This document shows positions 52,571 to 59,161 of a DNA stretch of 64,000 nucleotides, one piece after another. The position numbers and the translations under genes are program-made. The stretch is from Acidobacteriota bacterium (GTDB taxonomy: Bacteria; Acidobacteriota; Terriglobia; Acidiferrales; UBA7541). The notes below the pieces were generated by a model. It worked only from the letters and a program-made list of their open reading frames with translations. It had not been told where the DNA came from and did no database searches. The stretch lies in the NCBI GenBank assembly GCA_003223215.1, contig QHYH01000092.1:1-64000 (forward strand), read 5' to 3'. Position 1 is the first letter of the stretch; each line of letters starts with the position of its first letter.

Positions 52571-52885
52571 ATGGACGAGCGCTCATTCTATACGGAAAAA
52601 GAGGAAGTCAGGAAGGCGCAGCTTGTTTGTCCAAGCTGCCACAAAGATTTCGAGTTTCCCGTCCGCTGGAAAGTCTGCCGCAAGAAAAAGGAGCTTCCGC
52701 GCGGCGCCAGCCCGGAAGACCGCAAGAAATTCGACCACGCCACGTCCTACATGGTTCGGCTGGACGACCTCGTTGCCTGCTACAAATGCCGCAAACGCTT
52801 CGAAATCACCGGCCAATCCACAGTGCTCATCAACGACAATCTCGGCGATCCCGTCTCCGACCCCGAAAATTTCGGAAATCGGTGA
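52571..52885 (+). CDS. Zinc-ribbon protein, 104 residues
   Basis: A small protein with two CxxC pairs (VCPSCHKDFEF and ACYKCRKRFEI) that together can bind one zinc, separated by a lysine-rich linker. It starts 2 bp after the deacetylase stop and is surely co-transcribed. Family not recognised; it resembles stand-alone zinc ribbons that mediate protein or nucleic-acid contacts. Confidence 0.75.
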   Translation: MDERSFYTEKEEVRKAQLVCPSCHKDFEFPVRWKVCRKKKELPRGASPEDRKKFDHATSYMVRLDDLVACYKCRKRFEITGQSTVLINDNLGDPVSDPENFGNR

Positions 52886-52891
52886 CCTAAT

Positions 52892-52910
52892 GCTCTCGAG
52901 CTCAGAGAGC
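52892..52910. terminator. Stem-loop between convergent genes
   Basis: GCTCTC (52892-52897) pairs with GAGAGC (52905-52910) around a 7-nt loop, just after the zinc-ribbon stop codon. There is no U-tract; termination is only a possibility. Confidence 0.3.
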
Positions 52911-52971
52911 GGAGAGCGCAGATCAGAATGCAAACCTTCCTGCGATCTCTCCGCATCACCGTTCGCTCTTC

Positions 52972-53172
52972 TCAAATCTCCGGATACATCTCAAAAAACG
53001 CTTCGATCGACTGCCGAAACGTGTTTTCAATCTCTTCCTTGCTGCCTTCGATCAAGTGCATGGTGACACGCGCGCTCTTGCCATTCTTCAGCACTACCGT
53101 CGCATCTTTCACTTCGCTCAAGTCTTCTTCCGGCAGCAGCCTCATTCCGTAAACCAACGCCAGCTTTGCCAT
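52972..53172 (-). CDS. Small hypothetical protein, 66 residues
   Basis: ATG 53172 (MAKLALVYGMRLLPEEDLSE) has a GAGGAGAACG ribosome-binding site. The sequence shows a beta-alpha pattern with a central strand (DATVVLKNGKSARVTMHLIE) and a C-terminal helix (EEIENTFRQSIEAFFEMYPE). No known motif. Coding character is good. Convergent with the zinc-ribbon gene. Confidence 0.65.
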   Translation of the reverse strand: MAKLALVYGMRLLPEEDLSEVKDATVVLKNGKSARVTMHLIEGSKEEIENTFRQSIEAFFEMYPEI

Positions 53173-53429
53173 TTTCGTTCTCCTCAATCCAACCCGAGGG
53201 TAGCCCCCGCGCCGCTGCCGGTCAAACCGCCTGAAGCTCGGCCGAAGCCGGTTTCAAAAACCGCTTGGGAAGAGAACGGAGATCGGCAGAGGTGGGTAAA
53301 CCGCGGCGTTGCTGCGTATCCCGGTCTCCGCTCTTGCATCTTTGACTTCCGTACTTGACGCCGCCGGAGAACCGGAGCATCTTTACTCCGAAAATTCGCA
53401 TCGCAGTCTGTGATACCAGGGAGCATCCC

Positions 53430-54215
53430 ATGACCAGGAGACACTTCCCAGCGATAGGTCCCTGCGCCGCTTGTTTTCTGATGGCTATATCTGCCACAGG
53501 TCTGTTGTCTGCGCAACAGCCTCAGGGGCCGCAAACCGACGCCCCGTCTCCTGTGCTTCCGAAACCGGCACCGGCGCGCGCCGGTTCGAGCGAAAGGGTC
53601 ATCGTTCCCACCGGCACACGCATCGGCGTCGTCCTCCAGAACGGCATTACCACGCGCAGCGCCAAGCCCGGCGATTCCGTTTACCTGCAAACGTCGTTTC
53701 CCGTCACGATCGGCAACCGCATTGTCATCCCGGTCGGCTCGTATCTTCGCGGGGAACTCGTCGAATCCAAGCGCCCGGGCCGCGTGAAGGGCCGCGGCGA
53801 ATTCCGCATGCGCCTGAACACGCTGATTCTGCCTACCGGCTACACCGTGGATTTGAACGCCGCCCCGCGCAGCGCAGATTCCGGCGGCAAGGAAACCATG
53901 GACTCGGAAGGCAAAATTACTGGTGGCAGCGACAAGGGCAAGGATGTGGGCACGGTTGCCGAGACCACCGCAACAGGAGCAGGCATCGGCGCCATTGCGG
54001 GCCACGGCAAAGGCGCCGGGATCGGCGCTGGCATCGGCGCGGTCGCAGGCCTCGCCGCCGTTCTTCTTACGCGCGGACCCGAAGCCGAACTGCCGCGTGG
54101 CTCCACGATGGACATTGTCCTGGACCACGACCTCACTCTCGACGGCAGCCAAATCCAGTTCACCAATCTTGGGCAATTCCAACCCGCGGTGCAGTCGCCG
54201 CCCCGGCAGCCATAA
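53430..54215 (+). CDS. Secreted TrbI/VirB10-like protein with glycine zipper
   Basis: A 261-residue exported protein (ATG 53430, preceded by CAGGGAG; signal peptide about residues 1-28, ending LLSAQ). The central part (VIVPTGTRIGVVLQNGITTR, RIVIPVGSYLRGELVESKRP, RLNTLILPTGYTVDLNA) resembles the beta-barrel of TrbI/VirB10 secretion proteins. No other conjugation or type IV secretion gene is near, so it is a stand-alone homologue. A glycine-zipper stretch follows (GAGIGAIAGHGKGAGIGAGI), of the kind that inserts into membranes. Function unknown; possibly an envelope pore or scaffold. Confidence 0.7.
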   Translation: MTRRHFPAIGPCAACFLMAISATGLLSAQQPQGPQTDAPSPVLPKPAPARAGSSERVIVPTGTRIGVVLQNGITTRSAKPGDSVYLQTSFPVTIGNRIVIPVGSYLRGELVESKRPGRVKGRGEFRMRLNTLILPTGYTVDLNAAPRSADSGGKETMDSEGKITGGSDKGKDVGTVAETTATGAGIGAIAGHGKGAGIGAGIGAVAGLAAVLLTRGPEAELPRGSTMDIVLDHDLTLDGSQIQFTNLGQFQPAVQSPPRQP

Positions 54216-54421
54216 CATCCAGCGTCAATTCGACTCGTTCGGTCACGCCTTTTTCGGCGCGAGGGACGCCTTTTTGCCGCTTCTGTTCCTCCCGCTGTTG
54301 CGGTAGCTGCGCCTGCATTTTTTCGACTCAAACCAAGCATGGCGACCGAGTCATAGGGAGTGACCGGCGCACGCCGCGGCGCGTCCGGAGAACGCTGTTC
54401 ACAGAACAGACCACAAGCAGC

Positions 54422-55561
54422 TCACGCGGGAGTGCGGTGCGAAGTACGCGCTGCAGCCGAGAGAAACCGCAGCGGGCTGAAGCGCTCCCAATCCACGCTG
54501 ACTTTTTGCTCGGTGATCCATTCGCGGATGAGCCGCGCGGTGACAGGCGTCAGCAGGATGCCGCTGCGAAAATGTCCGGTGGCCACGAGCAAGCCTTCGA
54601 GGTCGGTTGGCCCCAGGATCGGAAGATGGTCCGCGGAGTCGGGTCGCAAGCCAGCCCAGGTTTCCTCGATGCGTGCATCCTTCAATCCGGGAGCCAGCTC
54701 GATGGCTGCGGCAAGAATCTTCTCGATGCCGCCCGCGGTGACGCGCTTGTCGAAACCGACGTACTCCACCGTGGCGCCCGCAAGAATCCGTCCGTCGTTT
54801 CGCGGCACCAGGTAGACTTTCTCCGACCACAGCACGCGTTCGATGTTCAAATTGTCGGCGCGCAACGCAATCATTTGCCCCTTCGCGGGCTTTACCGGCG
54901 CGTACGCGGAGACTCCTTCAATCATCCCTGAGAAACAGCCTGCGGCGATGACCGTCCGTGGCGCTTCCACTTTTTCATTCCCGACAAGCAGGCCGCGGCA
55001 GCGCGCGCCGTCGCGCCAGATGCCTTTTACGCGCCTCGCCGGAAGAATTTCCGCGCCGCTGCGCTGCGCTGCCTCAAAGACCGCGGCTGTCAGCAAACGG
55101 TTGTCAATCGACGCTTCTCCCGGCCGGAGCACCGCAGCTTCGAGCTCGTCGCTGAGCGCCGGCTCGAGTTCGCGCGCGTCTTCGGCGCGCAGCGGCTCCG
55201 CCTCGAGCCCCAGGCCGTGATGCAGGGCAATAATCGTGCTGAGTTCCGCCTTGGCGTCGTGCGAAAAGATCGTCTCGAGCGTTCCCTTGCGGCGGTAGCC
55301 CGTGCTCTGGCCGGAAATTTCTTCCACCAGCGCGACAAACTCCGGATACAGCGCCGCGCTCCGCTTTCCCAGCTCCACCGTGGCGATCATCCCGGGATTT
55401 TCCGGCGCCGGCGAAATGATTCCCGCGCTGGCCCACGAAGCTTCCTGCCCTGGTTTCTGCCGGTCAAAAACGCAGACGCGCAAGCCCGCGCGCGCCAACT
55501 CCAACGCGATCGCGCCTCCAATCACGCCGCCACCCGCGATCGCTACGTCGCATTTCTTCAT
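54422..55561 (-). CDS. thiO: FAD-dependent glycine oxidase-like enzyme (ThiO family)
   Basis: A 379-residue flavoprotein starting at ATG 55561 (MKKCDVAIAGGGVIGGAIAL), where the dinucleotide-binding glycines are GGGVIGG. A motif typical of the DAO family follows (ASWASAGIISPAPEN near residue 45). The C-terminal FAD-binding part has EETWAGLRPDSADHLPILGP and VATGHFRSGILLTPVTARLI. In thiamine synthesis ThiO oxidises glycine to the imine that feeds the thiazole ring. No other thi gene is adjacent, so a general D-amino-acid or glycine oxidase role is possible. Length is normal. Confidence 0.83.
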   Translation of the reverse strand: MKKCDVAIAGGGVIGGAIALELARAGLRVCVFDRQKPGQEASWASAGIISPAPENPGMIATVELGKRSAALYPEFVALVEEISGQSTGYRRKGTLETIFSHDAKAELSTIIALHHGLGLEAEPLRAEDARELEPALSDELEAAVLRPGEASIDNRLLTAAVFEAAQRSGAEILPARRVKGIWRDGARCRGLLVGNEKVEAPRTVIAAGCFSGMIEGVSAYAPVKPAKGQMIALRADNLNIERVLWSEKVYLVPRNDGRILAGATVEYVGFDKRVTAGGIEKILAAAIELAPGLKDARIEETWAGLRPDSADHLPILGPTDLEGLLVATGHFRSGILLTPVTARLIREWITEQKVSVDWERFSPLRFLSAAARTSHRTPA

Positions 55562-55905
55562 GCTTGCTGTGCTCGTCCGCAAAACGTTCACGCGTTTCCT
55601 GCTCAAGGCGTTCCTGGCGTCATCTTAGCGCATAGGTCCTTCGACGAGCATCTCTTCCGCCACCAACTGCCAGATCAATCTGCGCCGATTTCTGGGCGCC
55701 GAGGGGAGAAAGTGAAGAGCTAGCCTTGGATTGGGTCTTTGGCCTCAAAGACGAGTTGCTGGCGGGAAAGGTGCTGTCCGCGGACTTTTATACCGCTCTC
55801 CAAGTCCGTCGCCAGCTGCGACCGACAACCAATCGGCGTTCGATCAAGCTCTTATCCCTCTCCGATCGCCGCTCGGGCGAAATCTTGCCCGACGCTTCCA
55901 GCCTA

Positions 55906-55936
55906 TTGCCGTGCGATCCATCCGACATGCTATACT
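55906..55936 (+). promoter_or_regulatory. Promoter of the infC-rpmI-rplT-pheST operon
   Basis: A strong -10 box TATACT (55931-55936) with a TTGCCG -35-like sequence (55906-55911) at a rather long 19-bp spacing. Transcripts would begin just before the leader hairpin at 55946. Confidence 0.5.
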
Positions 55937-55945
55937 TTGAAGTCC

Positions 55946-55972
55946 GTCCCCGGTGGCTTTTGCTCCGGGGAC
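55946..55972 (+). terminator. Leader hairpin, candidate attenuator of the infC operon
   Basis: GTCCCCGG (55946-55953) and CCGGGGAC (55965-55972) form a perfect 8-bp GC-rich stem with an 11-nt loop, followed by a U-rich but interrupted tract (TGTTGTTTGTGT). A second CCGGGG at 56010-56015 could pair with the same left arm as an alternative, antiterminator-type structure. The infC operon is autoregulated in other bacteria by L20 or IF-3. Confidence 0.5.
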
Positions 55973-56048
55973 TGTTGTTTGTGTATTTGGGGGCCGGCTC
56001 CTGGTTGTTCCGGGGAAAGCAGGTGCCTAACGCTCTTGAGGGGGATTT

Positions 56049-56606
56049 ATCGCTGAACGCAACTTCCGGGCGGTTGACCGCACGCGTGTGAACGAGCGCA
56101 TCCGGGCGCGCGAAATCCGGGTGATTGACGAAGAAGGTGCGCAGCTCGGCGTCATGCAGCCTTTCGAGGCCATGAAACTGGCGCGCGAACGGGGGCTCGA
56201 TCTGGTGGAAATTTCGCCCACCGCCGAACCGCCGGTCTGCAAAATCACGGACTACGGGAAATATCAGTACCAGCAGAACAAGAAAGCCCACGAGCAGCGC
56301 AAGAGCAGCCGCGGCTCGCAACTAAAAGAAGTCAAGTTTCGGCCCAACACCGCTGAACACGATTATCAGGTTCGCAAGAATCAGATTATCCGCTTCCTCG
56401 GCGACGGCCACAAAGTGCGCGCCATGATTTTTCACCGCGGTCGGGAGATGGCACACCAGGAAGTGGGGCGTGCCAAAATGGATCGGCTGCTGGTCGAAAT
56501 TGGCGACCAGGGGCAGATCGAGACCATGCCGCGCATGGAAGGCAACGTTCTCGTGACGCTGCTGGCGCCCAAGAAAGGCACGGCGACTCCCAGAGCTGCG
56601 GGGTAA
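56049..56606 (+). CDS. infC: Translation initiation factor IF-3
   Basis: A 185-residue factor that binds the 30S subunit and proofreads start codons. Conserved sequence: VNERIRAREIRVIDEEGAQL, ISPTAEPPVCKITDYGKY, then LKEVKFRPNTAEHDYQVRKN and VRAMIFHRGREMAHQE. I place the start at an in-frame ATC (56049) because it is 4 nt behind a strong GAGGGGG ribosome-binding site (56038-56044). The GTG at 56088 (VNERIRAR) has none. infC is known for rare AUU-type starts that let IF-3 repress its own translation. First gene of the operon with rpmI, rplT, pheS and pheT. Confidence 0.9.
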   Translation: MAERNFRAVDRTRVNERIRAREIRVIDEEGAQLGVMQPFEAMKLARERGLDLVEISPTAEPPVCKITDYGKYQYQQNKKAHEQRKSSRGSQLKEVKFRPNTAEHDYQVRKNQIIRFLGDGHKVRAMIFHRGREMAHQEVGRAKMDRLLVEIGDQGQIETMPRMEGNVLVTLLAPKKGTATPRAAG

Positions 56607-56779
56607 GCGGGTTCCGGAGCCCAGCAGGGCAATAACCCGTGCTTTTCGCGGCGCCATTTGCTTGTTCGGCCTGCGCGTCTTTCCGGAAAGGCTTTCCTAG
56701 GGGCCGCACCGCTCGCGTCCCTGGTCGCCCAAAGTCTGGCAGCAGAGTAACGCGGAACTCGCTCGGGTGCGTGGTCCCG

Positions 56780-56838
56780 TCTGTCATTCGAACCTGTCTG
56801 CGGCAGGCATAGCGAAGTGAGGAATCTCTGTTCAGCTC
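56780..56838. repeat. Possible interspersed repeat fragment between infC and rpmI
   Basis: The stretch starting GTCTGTCATTCGAACC and ending GTGAGGAATCTCTGTTC resembles a short intergenic repeat (GTCATTC...GCGAAG...GAGGAATCTCTG) that I recall from soil-bacterial genomes. It includes a small CCTG...CAGG hairpin. No second copy is in this window, so this is tentative. Confidence 0.3.
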
Positions 56839-56876
56839 TTCTAGAGAGTTGGAGAGGCAAGAGAAAGGTTTTCGAA

Positions 56877-57098
56877 ATGCCAAGAAACGCATCAAAACCC
56901 AAGATGAAGTTGAAGACGCACCGCGGCGTGCGCAAGCGCTTCAAAGTAACCGCCGGCGGCAAGATTCTGCGCGGCCATTCCGCCAAGCGCCACTTTACCG
57001 GCCTCAAGGCCTCCGGGCGCATGCGCAAGCTCAAAAAGGTGACGACGGTCAGCCCGGCCGGCGTAGCCAGCATCAAGCAGATGCTGCCCTACGGCTAG
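56877..57098 (+). CDS. rpmI: Large ribosomal subunit protein bL35
   Basis: A 73-residue basic ribosomal protein. ATG 56877 with an AAAGG ribosome-binding site. Conserved sequence: MKLKTHRGVRKRFKVTAGGK, ILRGHSAKRHFTG and the C-terminal IKQMLPYG. The N-terminus is about 9 residues longer than usual (MPRNASKPK before MKLKTH). It sits 270 bp after infC, a larger gap than is common. Confidence 0.95.
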   Translation: MPRNASKPKMKLKTHRGVRKRFKVTAGGKILRGHSAKRHFTGLKASGRMRKLKKVTTVSPAGVASIKQMLPYG

Positions 57099-57483
57099 AA
57101 TCGCTCCGCGGAGTCGGTCCCGTTCGCGAGTTTCGCTTTTCGTAGTTCGATTTTTGTGCCAGGCAGCGCTTCGCGGGTGCCTGCCGGCCGAATCGCTCTG
57201 GCCTTGCCGGAGCATTGGTAGGGGCCGGGTTCGCGCCCGGCATCGCCTGCGCATCGCGGGCGACCTCGCCGGTTTGACGGCCACACCGTCAAGCCGCGAT
57301 GCCTACTCGCATTACACCGGAAACAAACCCGTTGCGCGACGCGCCCCGCTAGGCGTGCCCGCAACCCGTTTTGTTTCCCCTGAACGAAGGAAACCGCGCC
57401 GGTGCTTTCGAGGACAGAGGTTTGTAGTTTGATCTTTCTGCCTTAATGGATAGACGCGGTCAGCTAATTCAAGGAGCAAACCC
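57099..57483. other. 385-bp structured gap between rpmI and rplT
   Basis: rpmI and rplT are usually separated by a few bases; here 385 bp intervene without a gene I can support. The gap contains two strong hairpins: GCCGGG-TTCGCG-CCCGGC (57224-57241), and a 10-bp stem with one G-U pair (57271-57280 with 57286-57295, loop CCACA). This could be an L20-binding regulatory region, an inserted repeat, or a non-coding RNA. Confidence 0.5.
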
Positions 57484-57846
57484 ATGGCACGCGTAAAACG
57501 CGGCACCAAGCGCCGGGCTCGGCGCAAAAAATATCTCAAGAGGACGAAGGGCTTTTTCCTCACGAAAAGCAAGCTTTACCAGTCCGCACAGGAAGCGGCC
57601 AATCGCGCCGATCGCTATGCTTACCGCGACCGTCGCAACAAGAAGCGGCAGTATCGCCGCCTGTGGATCCAGCGTATCGGCGCGGCTGCAAGGCTGAACG
57701 GCTTGACCTACGGCCAGTTGATTCACGGCCTCAAAGCCGCGGGTGTCGCGCTCGACCGCAAAATCCTCGCGGACATCGCGGTCAAGGACGCTGCCGGCTT
57801 CGCGCAGATCGCGGAAAAAGCCAAGGCCGCCGCGAAAAAATCCTAA
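57484..57846 (+). CDS. rplT: Large ribosomal subunit protein bL20
   Basis: A 120-residue basic protein that binds 23S rRNA early in 50S assembly and, in several bacteria, represses its own operon. Sequence is typical: [40 protein letters not shown], and [27 protein letters not shown] ribosome-binding site; length normal. Follows the structured gap. Confidence 0.97.
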   Translation: MARVKRGTKRRARRKKYLKRTKGFFLTKSKLYQSAQEAANRADRYAYRDRRNKKRQYRRLWIQRIGAAARLNGLTYGQLIHGLKAAGVALDRKILADIAVKDAAGFAQIAEKAKAAAKKS

Positions 57847-57960
57847 TGCTCCTGGCGCAGGGATTTCGCTGCGTCGCCAAGATACCTTTTTGCAAGGTGT
57901 GGAACGCCCTCGGTGGGGGCACGATAGCTCGCGGCGTAAGGTGTAATCTATTTCGCGACC

Positions 57961-58434
57961 ATGACAGCTGACAAGCCGACCGCGAAAACTCTGAGGGCTC
58001 TCGGGGTCAACGACGCCCGAGGCGTCGCGGAAAAGTTCGCCGAAGTGCGCGCTCTCTTTGACGCTCAGGCTCACCAATCGATGGATCGCCAGAATTGGGA
58101 GACACTACGTCAGTCCTGGGTCGGGCGAAAGTCGGGCGTCCTGACGGCTATCGCCGAAAACTGGTTGAAGCCGGAGACTGCACTGAAACGCGTCGTCGGA
58201 GAGGAACTGAACAAATTCAAGGCGCATCTAGAAAAAACCCTTGAAGAGCGCCGCATGGCCATCGAATCGGGCGAAGAAGAAGCGGCTCGTGAGTGCGTGG
58301 ACCTCTCTCTTCCCGGCGTCATTCATCCCATCGGCTCGCATCACTTGATTCGCCAGGTGTTCCAGGAAATCGAAGACATTTTCTTTTCCATCGGCTTCTC
58401 GGTGGTCGAGGGCCCCGAAATCGAAACGCCCTAG
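57961..58434 (+). CDS. pheS: Phenylalanyl-tRNA synthetase alpha chain, N-terminal part ending at in-frame TAG
   Basis: Encodes 157 residues: the N-terminal coiled coil (about 1-100, with WETLRQSWVGRKSGVLTAI) and the start of the catalytic domain including motif 1 (HPIGSHHLIRQVFQEIEDIF and FSVVEGPEIET). The frame is stopped by TAG at 58432-58434, where homologues read on through a tyrosine or tryptophan into YNFEALNIP. The same frame continues without further stops to 59082, so the gene is interrupted by one codon. The residue before the stop is proline where aspartate is usual. Either a sequencing error, a true nonsense mutation, readthrough, or a split subunit. Confidence 0.9.
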   Translation: MTADKPTAKTLRALGVNDARGVAEKFAEVRALFDAQAHQSMDRQNWETLRQSWVGRKSGVLTAIAENWLKPETALKRVVGEELNKFKAHLEKTLEERRMAIESGEEEAARECVDLSLPGVIHPIGSHHLIRQVFQEIEDIFFSIGFSVVEGPEIETP

Positions 58435-59082
58435 TACAATTTTGAGGCGCTCAACATCCCGGAATTTCATCCTGTCCGGGACGACATGGACACGTTCTAC
58501 ATCGAGCTGCCGAAAGGCGCGCCGACACCACTGCTTCTGCGCACCCACACTTCTCCGATGCAAATTCGCACCATGCAGAAGCAGAAGCCGCCCGTGCGCG
58601 TCATCGTTCCCGGCAAGGTCTATCGCCGCGACAATCCCGACGCCACGCACTCCTTCATGTTCCATCAAGTCGAAGGCCTGGCCGTGGACACCGACATCAG
58701 TTTCTGCGATTTCACCGGCACCATCGAATATTTTGTGAAGCAGTTTTTCGGCGCGAGCGTCAAGACGCGCTTCCGGCCCAGCTATTTTCCGTTCACCGAG
58801 CCGTCGGTCGAATTCGATGTCTCCTGCATTTTCTGCGGCGGGAGCGGCACGGCCGCCGGGGGAGGCGTCTGTTCCAAATGCAAGGGCGCGGGCTGGATCG
58901 AGCTTTTTGGCGCGGGCATGGTCGATCCCGCGGTCTATGGCTTCGTTAACTACGACGCCAAAAAAGTCAGCGGCTTCGCCTTCGGGATGGGCATTGACCG
59001 CCTGGCCATGCTGCGCTACGGCATTGATGACATCCAGATCTTTTTTCAAAACGACGTGCGCTTCCTGAAACAATTCCCATGA
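58435..59082 (+). CDS. pheS: Phenylalanyl-tRNA synthetase alpha chain, catalytic part after the TAG
   Basis: In frame with the preceding fragment. It begins [20 protein letters not shown]; the first ATG is at 58486 ([13 protein letters not shown]), giving 198 residues if translated alone. It holds motif 2 ([20 protein letters not shown]), the phenylalanine-binding segment [17 protein letters not shown], a cysteine-rich insert with two CxxC pairs ([16 protein letters not shown]), and motif 3 ([18 protein letters not shown]). All active-site motifs are intact, so selection has kept this part functional. There is no strong ribosome-binding site before 58486, which argues against separate translation. 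Confidence 0.88.
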   Translation, partial: YNFEALNIPEFHPVRDDMDTFYIELPKGAPTPLLLRTHTSPMQIRTMQKQKPPVRVIVPGKVYRRDNPDATHSFMFHQVEGLAVDTDISFCDFTGTIEYFVKQFFGASVKTRFRPSYFPFTEPSVEFDVSCIFCGGSGTAAGGGVCSKCKGAGWIELFGAGMVDPAVYGFVNYDAKKVSGFAFGMGIDRLAMLRYGIDDIQIFFQNDVRFLKQFP

Positions 59083-59098
59083 ACCGAAGTGCACAAGT

Positions 59099-59112
59099 CT
59101 CGCAGCTGCGAG
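59099..59112. other. 14-bp palindrome between pheS and pheT
   Basis: CTCGCAGCTGCGAG is a perfect palindrome in the 79-bp pheS-pheT gap. It is followed by three loose repeats of AGTCACC. No clear function; possibly a processing or coupling structure. Confidence 0.3.
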
Positions 59113-59161
59113 GCCGACCGACGCTTCGGCGAGCCACCAGTCACCACTCACGAGTCACCCC

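Larger units (their letters stand above)
55562..56048. other. 487-bp region between thiO and infC: promoter and leader
   Basis: Divergent intergenic region holding the infC promoter and a long leader with a strong hairpin. A plus-strand open frame (55726-56091, 121 codons, TTG start) runs through it but contains these signals and has no recognisable product, so I treat it as spurious. Confidence 0.5.

Noticed and set aside
53471-54931. 486-codon plus-strand open frame overlapping two genes
   Set aside because: Runs through the TrbI-like gene in another frame and then antisense to thiO; Arg/His-rich without motifs.
55726-56091. 121-codon plus-strand frame upstream of infC
   Set aside because: It contains the infC -10 box, leader hairpin and ribosome-binding site, starts at TTG without a site of its own, and has no recognisable product.
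57224-57241. tRNA T-arm-like GGGTTCG sequence in the rpmI-rplT gap
   Set aside because: No matching acceptor, D or anticodon arms around it; only a local hairpin.
58432-58434. Genome-wide reassignment of TAG as an explanation for the pheS stop
   Set aside because: Several other genes in the window end normally at TAG (for example the two-component genes and rpmI), so a recoded genome is unlikely.
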